Source: an uncultured Dorea sp.
GTDB lineage: Bacteria > Bacillota > Clostridia > Lachnospirales > Lachnospiraceae
Assembly: GCA_910587575.1 (NCBI GenBank)
Contig: CAJULU010000001.1
Coordinates: 66,552-130,551, forward strand
Direction: 5' to 3'
Length of the DNA stretch: 64,000 nucleotides
In this document: positions 10,601 through 17,098 of the stretch, piece by piece
Layout: each line of letters opens with the position of its first letter
Position numbering within the stretch: the stretch's first letter is position 1
Position numbers and translations under genes: made by a program
The notes under the pieces: generated by a model
What the model was told of the DNA's origin: nothing
The model's database searches: none
Seen by the model: only the letters and a program-made list of their open reading frames with translations

Positions 10601-13579
10601 GATTATGAGGTGGAACAGGTAACTGCCAATGTACTCTTTGAACGGCAGGCAGCACTGTATCCCGATAAGACGGCGGTCATCGCCTGCGGGAAATCGCTGA
10701 CCTTCCGTGAACTGAATGAGAATGCCAATAAGATTGCAAACTATCTCATTGACATGGGACTGAATACGGAGCAGATGGTAGGCGTCATGCTGCCGCGGAC
10801 GGTGGACGTCTATGCTGCAAGACAGGGAATTATGAAGGCGGGAGGCGCATTTCTTCCGATTGACCCGGAATATCCGGATGAGAGAATCAGTTATATCCTG
10901 AACGATTCCCGGGCAGAGTTCCTGTTAATGCCAGAAAGCCTTGCCAAAGAACGCAGATTATTGCTTGAAAAGCTTTCTGTCCGGGTGCTACTGGTAGAAG
11001 AACTTCTTGCACAGGACGGGAAGACAGAGAATCCCCATGTGGATATCCGGCCGGAGAACCTCTGTTATTGTATCTACACCTCTGGTTCCACCGGAAAGCC
11101 AAAAGGGGTTATGATCGAGCACCGGAATCTGGTGAACTATGTGGATGATAACCGCTACAACGTGGAGGCGCAGGCATATGTCTACAATGCCACCGTGTCC
11201 CTGGCATTTGCGGCCATTACCTTTGACGTGTCCATTCTGGAGGAATGTATTCCTCTGTATCATGGAATCACGGTCTGCATGGCAAATGAAGAGGAGATCC
11301 ACAACCCGATGGCTCTTTCGAAGCTGATCCTGAACAACGGGGTGGATATGCTGACCTGTACGCCGTCATTTTTAATTAACATTATTGATATGCCGGAAAT
11401 GCGCAGCTGCCTGTCAAGAATCAAGGTATTTAACGTGGGTGCAGAGGCATTCCCCGAGTCATTATATGACAAGATTATGGCTCTGGGGACCCAGGCTGTC
11501 GTATTCAACGGATACGGACCTACAGAGACTACCATCGGCTGTGCCTTTGACCAGGTGACAGGAGAGAAGATTACCATCGGAAAGCCTATGGCCAATATCA
11601 GAATAGTCATGATTGACCGCCACCGGAATCTGCTGCCTGCCGGAGTGCCGGGAGAACTTCTGATTATCGGAAACGGCGTGGGCAGAGGCTATGTGGGCAA
11701 GCCGGAGATGACGGCAGACAAATTCATCCAGTTTGAGGGCCGGAAGGCTTACAGAAGCGGTGACCTGGCCAAATGGAACCACCATGGAAAGATTGAGTTC
11801 ATGGGCCGTATGGATAACCAGGTGAAGCTCAGGGGACTGCGGGTGGAATTAGACGAGATCGAAAATGTCATGAACCAGTACCCCACCGTGAAATCCAGTG
11901 TAGTGCTGGTAAAGGAGAAGGATTCCATCCAGTTCCTGTGCGGGTATTTCGTGGCGGAGAGCCAGATTGACAGACAGAAGCTGACCTGCTTCATGCAGAA
12001 GTATCTGACGCCTTATATGGTGCCCAGTGTCTTAATGCAGCTTGAGGAACTTCCGCTGACCAACAACGGCAAGGTAAATAAACGGGCGCTTCCGGAACCG
12101 GAGTATACGGCGGAGAATAAGAATTATGTGAAGCCACGTACAGATTTGCAGCAGAAACTCTGCCAGATCTTCGAGATGGCTCTTGGCGCAGAGCAGATCG
12201 GAATCGAGGATGATTTCTTTGAAAACGGAGGAACGTCCCTGTCGGCATCCAAGGTGGCCATGAAGTGTATGAGCGCAGGGCTTCCGGTCTCCTATGCGGA
12301 TCTCTTTGATTATAAGACGCCTCTGAGCCTGGAACGCCATATCCAGGAACTGGAACAGGCAGACCAGCCTGGGGGCGGGACAGAAGCAGGACCGGGAAGC
12401 CAGGGGGCGCTGGAGCAGGTGCTTGGCAGAAACAGCGTGGAGTATGTAGATGAGATTCATCCGGCCAAAACCGGGAATATCCTTCTGACCGGAGCCAATG
12501 GTTTCCTTGGCGCCCATATCCTGAAACATCTGATTGACCATGGAAACCAGGTGATTTACTGTCTGCTGCGGAAAGGGAAAGCCGCTTCACTGGAGACCAG
12601 GCTTAAGAGCATGCTGGTATACTATTTCAGCAATCCTTACGAGGAACTGTTCGGCAGCAGAATCCGTCTGGTGGAAGGTGACATTACAGATGAAGCTGCG
12701 ATTGACGGGCTTCGGGTCTATGAGTTTGACCAGGTGATTAACTGTGCGGCCTGCGTGAAGCATTTCTCGGCGGACGATACCTTGGAACAGGTCAACTACC
12801 AGGGCGTGCTGAATCTGATTCATCTGTGCAAAGAGACGCAGCGGGAACTGATCCAGATCTCAACGGTGAGTATTGCGGGAGAGAACGTGGCTGGAAAGTT
12901 CCCGGCAGAGAAGAAGCTTCACGAGAACGAATTATTCTTCGGGCAGAGTCTGACCAACAAATATATTGACACGAAGTTCCGTGCGGAAAAAGCAGTTCTT
13001 GAGGCAGTTGCCGAAGGAATGAAGGGGAAGGTGATCCGGGTAGGCAATCTCATGAGCCGTGTCAGTGACGGAGAGTTCCAGATCAATTCCGTGACCAATG
13101 GATTCATGCGTACCCTGCGTGGATACGTGGCTCTTGGAAAATTCCCGGTATCCATGATGGATATGCCGGCAGAGTTCTCACCCATTGACTCCACGGCAGA
13201 GGCCATCGTCAGGCTTTCCGCATCCGACGGGGAATTCAGTGTCTTCCATGCCTACAGCAGTTATCTGATCCAGATGGCGGACGTGATTGAGCAGATGAAC
13301 CAGTCGGGAATCCAGATAGAGATTGTAAGTGATGAGGAGTTCGAGAACACCATGCTTGCGGCTCTGGAAAATGAAGAGAAGAACGAACTGATTTCAGGAC
13401 TGATTGCCTATTCCTCCAGTGATAAAGACAACAGCTCGGTTTATATTGACGCAGACAACAGCTTTACCACAAAGGCTCTCTACCGGCTTGGATTCAAGTG
13501 GCCGATGCCGGACGGAGCGTACTTAAGGAATGCGCTGACGGCGTTAGAGACCCTGGGCTTCTTTGACGGAAGGATATAA
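4652..13579 (+). CDS. Three-module non-ribosomal peptide synthetase with terminal reductase (A-T-C-A-T-C-A-T-R)
   Basis: A protein of 2975 residues with GAGGAGG before its ATG. A1 covers about residues 1-470 (YTSGSTGRPKG near 132), T1 has LGGDS (Ser507), C1 has HHLIFDG (near 680), A2 has YTSGSTGVPKG (near 1133), T2 has GLTSIG (Ser1516), C2 has HHIISDG (near 1686), A3 has YTSGSTGKPKG (near 2142), T3 has GGTSL (Ser2529), and the final R domain runs from about 2600 with TGANGFLGAH and YIDTK. R domains use NADPH to release the peptidyl thioester as an aldehyde or alcohol; no thioesterase, epimerase or methylase domain is present. A1 lacks the Asp that binds the substrate amino group (SFVVLVLE in place of SFDAxxxE), so it may load a non-amino acid. 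No phosphopantetheinyl transferase gene lies nearby. Gut clostridial NRPSs ending in R domains are known to make peptide aldehydes or pyrazinones; this product is not known. Confidence 0.95.
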   Translation: MNFLDEFQSMVRRYPDKTAMVDLGGKRSTTYRELDTLSRKVAAKLLQTGEMSGKVVMVCMDRRMEYVAAEIGILMAGAAFVPVLPEYPKERLDYIRQDCQAEVCIETPWLGDLDSYEAAAPVRVADENRAFLIYTSGSTGRPKGIVHSMASLTQGAFRNRSILYLHEKDVLAAMAPLSFVVLVLEYFSVLSCGGCVHMVAEEIRKDVRMIEDYFVAHDITCAFISPQMLRFFKNRAATLEKVLTGGERVSRLCGDGYQLYNYYGCSETAAGVFYYKIEEAMENTPIGKPAEGLTLSLLDQEGRQVEDGEEGELCIKGIFATAYLNLEEQSARTFIPQEDGEVLLHTGDMARRLPDGNYLYINRRDWMVKVNGQRVETGEIELKMTGLPGIENAVVKAFEDENGQNYLCGYYVAGQEITAEQIRKGLRKSLPDYMIPRFFQRLSALPKNVNGKLDRTALLPPGIEEYKAEYQEPKNDTERRICHGFETVLHCKSVGRTDDFFRLGGDSINVLRLLETLDEPALTPEMVLRGRTPEKIAGLLNAGQGTEIQKAEGTREEYPLTDSQMGVYLECAADPEATMYNIPMCCELPEDLDYDRFREAVKKAVARHTSFGINITLSKGTPVMCLRPEYLCAEIGEWEVEDMDAVRRTFVRPFRMEGEPLYRMAVYRCKGRCYFLFDVHHLIFDGTSLKVFLDEISLLYRGEEPKPEEISLTDLAVYEENLKETAGYQAAREYFRSRLEGEDLGEMLIKDFKKKAPGAASDEVRQACGGELSCMAVEQFAREQGISENTLFLGAFAYALGKCSGENKSFFCTVNNGRHTANLAQSTGMFVRTLPVRHTWEERMAVGEYLRGFQEEFYELMSHDCISFGELARDYGIASDILFVYQGEMFSGLSIEGSRYPAQPVPTGDVQADISVMVMKSRKGYEISLEYRTDVYNRETAKRLLRMMQQTLLGLVSCETLDQIALASQLDLQVLDSFNETEVPFDRSRTIVDLFREQAKKTPGNRAVVYCDRSYTYAETDRITDRLAAYVAGLGIGREQAVSILIPRCEYMAIASLGVSKAGAAYQPLDPSYPKDRLAFMMEDAGAKLLIADEELLPLVPQWKGKVLLTKEIFGLPEADTLPEPPKPEDLFILLYTSGSTGVPKGCMLEHRNIAAFCHWYCDFYHLTQESKVEAYASYGFDANMMDMYPALVTGAETHIIEEAIRLDLNALNRYMEEQKITHVFMTTQIGRMFATSMENSTLQYLAMGGEALAPFEPDGAANYYNIYGPTECTVNVTTYPLKKYEEEFPIGKAVSNVKLYVLDGMGRRVPAGVPGELCIAGYQVTRGYLNRPEKTAEVYTRNPYCTQEGYDRIYHTGDIVRFLPDGNIQFIGRRDGQVKVRGFRIELSEVEEIIRRFPGIKDATVAAFDEPSGGKYIASYVVADEPVDVEALHAFIEESKPPYMVPAVTMQIDKIPLNQNQKVNKRALPVPERKQEELVLPKNEVQQKIFDCVAEIIGHQEFGVTTDIYQAGLTSIGAVKLNVLLSDAFDGAVIRNRDLKENATVERLERFLAGSVREEHFEKQEAYPLTQTQNGIFVECAANPGSTIYNIPFLFRLGEDVDLGRLKKALEETVEAHPYVKTTLYLDDNGDIWQKRNDDLPFTAEICDTMCREELVKPYQILGDRLFRIQIFDTAEGKYLFLEFHHIISDGESCGIFLRDMNQAYEGVSLTRERFSGFEAALAEQKALKGEEYTLAKKYYDSVFAGCDTDFLPTRDHREEVPGIGVYRQEVPTDLESLKKFCTEQKVTMNTLFTAAFGFVTGRYVYKDEAVFTTIYNGRNDSRLASAVNMLVKTLPVYCKLDGEKAIGDYLKETGEQLMNSMNHDIYSFAEISRAYDLKADLMFAFQGDSFRFDQIAGEKAVQEALPLDTAKAPLSIDVMLEDGRIVYQAEYRSDLYEERTAAGLLDSLDTVVREFLKKKLLKEVSMVSEKARRKLDSYNETDYEVEQVTANVLFERQAALYPDKTAVIACGKSLTFRELNENANKIANYLIDMGLNTEQMVGVMLPRTVDVYAARQGIMKAGGAFLPIDPEYPDERISYILNDSRAEFLLMPESLAKERRLLLEKLSVRVLLVEELLAQDGKTENPHVDIRPENLCYCIYTSGSTGKPKGVMIEHRNLVNYVDDNRYNVEAQAYVYNATVSLAFAAITFDVSILEECIPLYHGITVCMANEEEIHNPMALSKLILNNGVDMLTCTPSFLINIIDMPEMRSCLSRIKVFNVGAEAFPESLYDKIMALGTQAVVFNGYGPTETTIGCAFDQVTGEKITIGKPMANIRIVMIDRHRNLLPAGVPGELLIIGNGVGRGYVGKPEMTADKFIQFEGRKAYRSGDLAKWNHHGKIEFMGRMDNQVKLRGLRVELDEIENVMNQYPTVKSSVVLVKEKDSIQFLCGYFVAESQIDRQKLTCFMQKYLTPYMVPSVLMQLEELPLTNNGKVNKRALPEPEYTAENKNYVKPRTDLQQKLCQIFEMALGAEQIGIEDDFFENGGTSLSASKVAMKCMSAGLPVSYADLFDYKTPLSLERHIQELEQADQPGGGTEAGPGSQGALEQVLGRNSVEYVDEIHPAKTGNILLTGANGFLGAHILKHLIDHGNQVIYCLLRKGKAASLETRLKSMLVYYFSNPYEELFGSRIRLVEGDITDEAAIDGLRVYEFDQVINCAACVKHFSADDTLEQVNYQGVLNLIHLCKETQRELIQISTVSIAGENVAGKFPAEKKLHENELFFGQSLTNKYIDTKFRAEKAVLEAVAEGMKGKVIRVGNLMSRVSDGEFQINSVTNGFMRTLRGYVALGKFPVSMMDMPAEFSPIDSTAEAIVRLSASDGEFSVFHAYSSYLIQMADVIEQMNQSGIQIEIVSDEEFENTMLAALENEEKNELISGLIAYSSSDKDNSSVYIDADNSFTTKALYRLGFKWPMPDGAYLRNALTALETLGFFDGRI

Positions 13580-13593
13580 AGAAGGATACTAAT

Positions 13594-15360
13594 ATGGAAA
13601 GAAATGCATTTTTGATCAATAAGAAGATCCATCAGTACATCCTGCCGGGGGTGCTGATGACGGTTGCCATGCAGCTTGGAAATGTGGTGGACGGTATGAT
13701 TGTGGGAAATATCCTGGGACCGGACGCCATGGCGGCGATTGAGATTTCCATGCCTGTGCTGCTGCTCCTCCAGATGCCGGCCATGATGCTGGCGATGGGA
13801 GGGGCGGCGGAAGCCGCCGTTCTGCTGGGGAAACGGAACATCCGGGAGGCAGACGGAGTCTTTAGCGGGTCACTGGCGGCAGGGGCGGTTCTGTCCCTGC
13901 TCTTTGCGCTGCTGACACCCTTCCTTCCAGGGCCTCTTGCCATGGCTCTTTCCGGCAATGAGACGCTGGCGGCCCTGGTGGAGCCTTATATTGCCGTGAA
14001 TTTTGGGGGAATTCCGATTCTGACCCTGGCGATTATCTTCTGCTATTTTATGAATGCAGACAATCATCCCCAGCTTGGAAGCGCCCTTTTTATCATTGCA
14101 AATGTAGTCAATCTGGCATTGGACCTGGTTTTTCTCAATGTCTTCAAAATCGGGATGGCGGGCAGCGCCCTGGCTACGGTGATCGGCTATCTGACGGGTA
14201 TGGTGACGGTGGCAGTCTATTTCCGTTCCAGACACAGGATGTTACATCTGCAAAAGCCGGGCAAAGAGGCGCTTCATTATGCCGGCCTTGCGGCAAAGGC
14301 AGGAATTCCCAGTGCGGCATTCACACTGATGTCTGCGTTAAAATCCGTCATCATCAATTCCGCCATTGTCAGAGTATTGGGAAATGACCCTATGGCAGTC
14401 TATTCTGTCTGTGCCAACGCCGTGCTCATTGCGGAACTGTGCGTGGGCGGCATTATCGGACTGGTTCAGAACATTGCAGGAATCCTTTACGGGGAGAGGG
14501 ACTATTACGGTATCCGTGCGCTCTGTAAGAAAGTGCTCACCTACAGTTATCTGGCGATTGCCGTGCTGGTGCTTACGTTTCTGGCTGCGCCCAGGTTTAT
14601 CGCCGGACTGTTCGGTATTACCGGGGGAGACATGATGGAAATGTGCAGTATGGCTCTGCGTATTTTCGCCTTAAGCTTCCCCTTCTATGTGTACAACAAG
14701 TTTTTGATGTCTTATTACCAGACCATCCTTAAGCCCAGCCTTTCTACCGTGATTACGGTACTTCAGGGATTCCTGGTCATCGTGCCGCTGACTCTTTTGG
14801 GAATCTTCCTGTGGGGACTTCCCGGCGTGTGCGTGATGGCTGTTGCAAGCGAGGCCGTGACCATCCTGTTCAGTATCCTGTACCGGCTCCTGGGACAGCG
14901 CAGGGGAAGATTCGAGGCAGGAGTCTATATGCTGCCAGAGGTAACGGAAGTTCAGAACCTGGACTGTTCTGTGCGCAATGATCTGAATGAAGTGATTGCG
15001 TTCCGGGAGAAACTGTTTGTTTTCTGCGAAGAGAACGGCATTACGGACCGGGATGCAAAGATTCTCGGGCTGGCGATGGAAGAGATTGCCGCCAACATCG
15101 TACAGTACGGCTACCGTGCCGATCAGAAGAATTATATGGACATCAGCTTTACCATCCAGGATGACAGATATATCTTAAGAATCCGCGACGACGGGATTCC
15201 GTTTAACCCGTTAGAATATACCCCGGACAGTTCAGAGCACGAAGACAAAGTGACGTTAGGAGGAATCGCACTGCTCCGGAAAATGATGTCGGATTTCCAG
15301 TATATGCGGGTGCTGAATATGAATAATACGGTGGCAGAACTACAAATTGTCCCTAAATAA
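13594..15360 (+). CDS. MATE-family exporter fused to an RsbW-like ATPase domain
   Basis: A protein of 588 residues. Residues 1 to about 450 form a 12-helix MATE transporter, which normally exports organic compounds by H+ or Na+ antiport. Residues about 455-588 form a cytoplasmic GHKL ATPase domain of the anti-sigma/RsbW type: N-box MEEIAANIVQYGY (Asn501), G1 box RDDGIPF (Asp532) and glycine-rich GGIALLRKM. All ATP-binding motifs look intact. Ordinary MATE proteins end near residue 450-460, so the last 130 residues are an added domain. The gene starts 14 bases after the NRPS, with AAGAAGGA before the ATG, and is presumably co-transcribed with it. The inferred role is export of the NRPS product, gated by binding or phosphorylation of the STAS protein encoded downstream. 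Confidence 0.88.
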   Translation: MERNAFLINKKIHQYILPGVLMTVAMQLGNVVDGMIVGNILGPDAMAAIEISMPVLLLLQMPAMMLAMGGAAEAAVLLGKRNIREADGVFSGSLAAGAVLSLLFALLTPFLPGPLAMALSGNETLAALVEPYIAVNFGGIPILTLAIIFCYFMNADNHPQLGSALFIIANVVNLALDLVFLNVFKIGMAGSALATVIGYLTGMVTVAVYFRSRHRMLHLQKPGKEALHYAGLAAKAGIPSAAFTLMSALKSVIINSAIVRVLGNDPMAVYSVCANAVLIAELCVGGIIGLVQNIAGILYGERDYYGIRALCKKVLTYSYLAIAVLVLTFLAAPRFIAGLFGITGGDMMEMCSMALRIFALSFPFYVYNKFLMSYYQTILKPSLSTVITVLQGFLVIVPLTLLGIFLWGLPGVCVMAVASEAVTILFSILYRLLGQRRGRFEAGVYMLPEVTEVQNLDCSVRNDLNEVIAFREKLFVFCEENGITDRDAKILGLAMEEIAANIVQYGYRADQKNYMDISFTIQDDRYILRIRDDGIPFNPLEYTPDSSEHEDKVTLGGIALLRKMMSDFQYMRVLNMNNTVAELQIVPK

Positions 15361-15378
15361 GTACCAATTATCCCAGAC

Positions 15379-15409
15379 CGGACAATTCGGAGAAAGAAAT
15401 TGCTATAAT
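15379..15409 (+). promoter_or_regulatory. Candidate internal promoter of the regulatory half of the cluster
   Basis: TGCTATAAT at 15401-15409 is an extended -10 element. A partial -35 (CGGACA, four matches of six) lies 19 bases upstream. The 95-bp gap it occupies is the largest early break in the cluster, so the genes from 15456 onward may have their own start of transcription. An 8-bp inverted repeat (AATTGTCC/GGACAATT) spans the same gap. Confidence 0.4.
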
Positions 15410-15455
15410 CCAGAAAAGCAAAAAATGAAAAATAATGAAAGGAGGCGCAGAGACC

Positions 15456-15650
15456 ATGAACACGTGTGAAAACCAGAGACCATGTCCCTGTACATTCGAC
15501 TGCCCGAGACATGGCAAATGCTGTGAATGTGTGGCACATCACCGTGACCATAACGAAGGAGTCCCCGGGTGCTTCTTTTCCAAAGAGGCTGAGGCTACAT
15601 ACGACAGAAGTATCGAAGCGCTGTGCCGAGACCATGGAATTATTAAATAG
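15456..15650 (+). CDS. Small Cys-rich protein, DUF6485-like
   Basis: A protein of 64 residues with eight Cys and several His (CPCTFDCPRHGKCCECVAHHRDH, then a further Cys near GCFF). The start at 15456 has GGAGG ten bases upstream. The Cys/His pattern suggests a bound zinc or other metal. The pattern matches small proteins catalogued as DUF6485 in clostridia, whose function is unknown. It precedes the VOC gene by 17 bases. It could be a metal-binding partner or a redox-sensitive regulator; nothing in the sequence decides this. Confidence 0.65.
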   Translation: MNTCENQRPCPCTFDCPRHGKCCECVAHHRDHNEGVPGCFFSKEAEATYDRSIEALCRDHGIIK

Positions 15651-15667
15651 AAAGGAGTCATTGAACC

Positions 15668-16249
15668 ATGCAGAAACCAGTTTTTACAGGTCTTTCCCAC
15701 GTCTGTATTTTCGTAGATGACGTGCCGGAGGCATTCCGGTATTATGAAAGAATCTTAGGAGCGGTTCCCAACCAGCATATTCCTCATTGGAAGAACGAAG
15801 GTTTCTTTCAGGCAGGCGGATTCGTGAAAGAAGCCGGAGAAGCCGAAGTATCCATCGGTTTCATGGATGTGCCGGGCACAAAATTCACCATTGAATTAAT
15901 GTGTTACCACAACCCGAAAGGACGGCAGGAGCCGGCTATTTTCAAGGCCAACGATATCAGCGGCGCCAGGCACGTTGCCTTGAAGGTAATCAATATTGAA
16001 GAGGCATTCGAGTATATCAAGGCGCAGCCGGACGTGACACTGATTAACACGACGGATGATTACAAAGTTTACCAGATCAGTAAGACGGAGCCGTCAGATT
16101 TCTATTATTTTGATGAGGCGAAAGAAAAGGATGCCGAAGGGAAGCAGAAAGCGGCGGACATCTTAGGCAACACCAAGTATTTTTATTTCATTGACAAATA
16201 CGGCCTGCAATGGGAGTTTGAGCAGGGGCATACAGACATAGGAGACTGA
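15668..16249 (+). CDS. VOC (glyoxalase/dioxygenase-fold) family protein
   Basis: A protein of 193 residues with the paired beta-alpha-beta-beta-beta motifs of the vicinal oxygen chelate superfamily: FTGLSHVCIFVDDVPEAFRYYERILGA at the start, GARHVALKVINIEEAFEYI in the middle and YFYFIDKYGLQWEFEQ at the end. Likely metal ligands are His11, the Glu of FTIELMCYH, the His of GARHVALKV and the Glu of LQWEFEQ. Members include glyoxalases, isomerases, dioxygenases and drug-binding resistance proteins. Next to an NRPS that may make a reactive aldehyde, a role in modifying or sequestering the product is possible but inferred. The next gene starts five bases after its stop. Confidence 0.8.
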   Translation: MQKPVFTGLSHVCIFVDDVPEAFRYYERILGAVPNQHIPHWKNEGFFQAGGFVKEAGEAEVSIGFMDVPGTKFTIELMCYHNPKGRQEPAIFKANDISGARHVALKVINIEEAFEYIKAQPDVTLINTTDDYKVYQISKTEPSDFYYFDEAKEKDAEGKQKAADILGNTKYFYFIDKYGLQWEFEQGHTDIGD

Positions 16250-16254
16250 CAGAC

Positions 16255-16755
16255 ATGGATGAAAAGAAAAAGAAACCCAGAATGCAGACATTTCACGCAG
16301 AAGAGATGATCCTGAAAGAGGGAGAAGAAAGCGACAGCATGTACAAGATTTTATCCGGCTCTGTGGCGGTTTTTAACCGTTATGGGGAGAAGGAAGAGCA
16401 TCTGATCGGAATTTATTCCAAGGGCAGATGTTTTGGGGAGCTGAATGTATTTTCCAATCTGCCGTGCATCTACACGGTAGTTGCCTATAACGATGTTCTG
16501 GTCATGCGTGTTACTACAGATTCACTGGAAGAATTTATCGTAACCAATCCCAGGAATGTCATTGACATTATGCACAACATGGCGCACACCATCCGGATGA
16601 TGCAGATGAATATTGAATTTCTGATTGACGATTTCTCGAAGAAGGAAGATGAGGACGAGAAGAAAAGAGAGGATGTCAGGAAGAAGATTATGCAGTATAC
16701 GAACCCTGCAAACTACCCGCTTGCCAATCTGGTACAGAAGAATATGCGGGTTTAA
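16255..16755 (+). CDS. Stand-alone cyclic-nucleotide-binding-domain protein
   Basis: A protein of 166 residues. Residues about 12-115 form a cNMP-binding jelly roll (EEMILKEGEESDSMYKILSGSVAVFN... KGRCFGELNVFSNLPCIYTVVAYNDVLVMRV). The phosphate-binding cassette FGELNVF resembles the FGExAL motif, although the Arg that usually follows is not obvious, so ligand binding is uncertain. A charged helix follows (KKEDEDEKKREDVRKK), but no DNA-binding helix-turn-helix. It therefore should act by protein-protein contact rather than as a Crp-type regulator. Its place directly before the STAS gene suggests that it feeds a second signal into the same circuit. Confidence 0.82.
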   Translation: MDEKKKKPRMQTFHAEEMILKEGEESDSMYKILSGSVAVFNRYGEKEEHLIGIYSKGRCFGELNVFSNLPCIYTVVAYNDVLVMRVTTDSLEEFIVTNPRNVIDIMHNMAHTIRMMQMNIEFLIDDFSKKEDEDEKKREDVRKKIMQYTNPANYPLANLVQKNMRV

Positions 16756-16790
16756 CCAAGAATCCATATAGAATAGAATGAGGTAGGAAA

Positions 16791-17090
16791 ATGAAGATTA
16801 CAGAAAACAAGAATGGAAACCAGTTAAGCCTTTCCCTGGAGGGAAGACTTGATACCACCACTGCACCGGAACTGGAGAAGGTGATCAAGAGCAGCCTTGG
16901 CGGTGTGACAGAACTGACAATTGACATGAGTTCCCTGGATTACCTGTCATCTGCGGGCCTGCGAATCCTTCTGGGCGCCCAGAAGACCATGAATAAGCAG
17001 GGCAGCATGAAAGTGACCCATGTCAATGAGACGATTATGGAGATTTTCGAAGTGACGGGCTTTGTGGATATTCTCACGATTGAGAAATAA
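16791..17090 (+). CDS. STAS-domain anti-sigma-factor-antagonist-like protein
   Basis: A protein of 99 residues that is a single STAS domain of SpoIIAA/RsbV type. The conserved loop reads DYLSSAGLR (residues 50-58); Ser53 or Ser54 corresponds to the serine phosphorylated by SpoIIAB/RsbW kinases. In the known systems the unphosphorylated protein binds the kinase and displaces its partner, and a PP2C phosphatase resets it. Here both kinds of partner, RsbW-like ATPase domains and a PP2C phosphatase, are encoded within 6 kb, but no sigma factor is. It is inferred to be the switch protein of this cluster, and may bind the ATPase domains fused to the two MATE transporters. Confidence 0.9.
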   Translation: MKITENKNGNQLSLSLEGRLDTTTAPELEKVIKSSLGGVTELTIDMSSLDYLSSAGLRILLGAQKTMNKQGSMKVTHVNETIMEIFEVTGFVDILTIEK

Positions 17091-17098
17091 TTCTTGAT

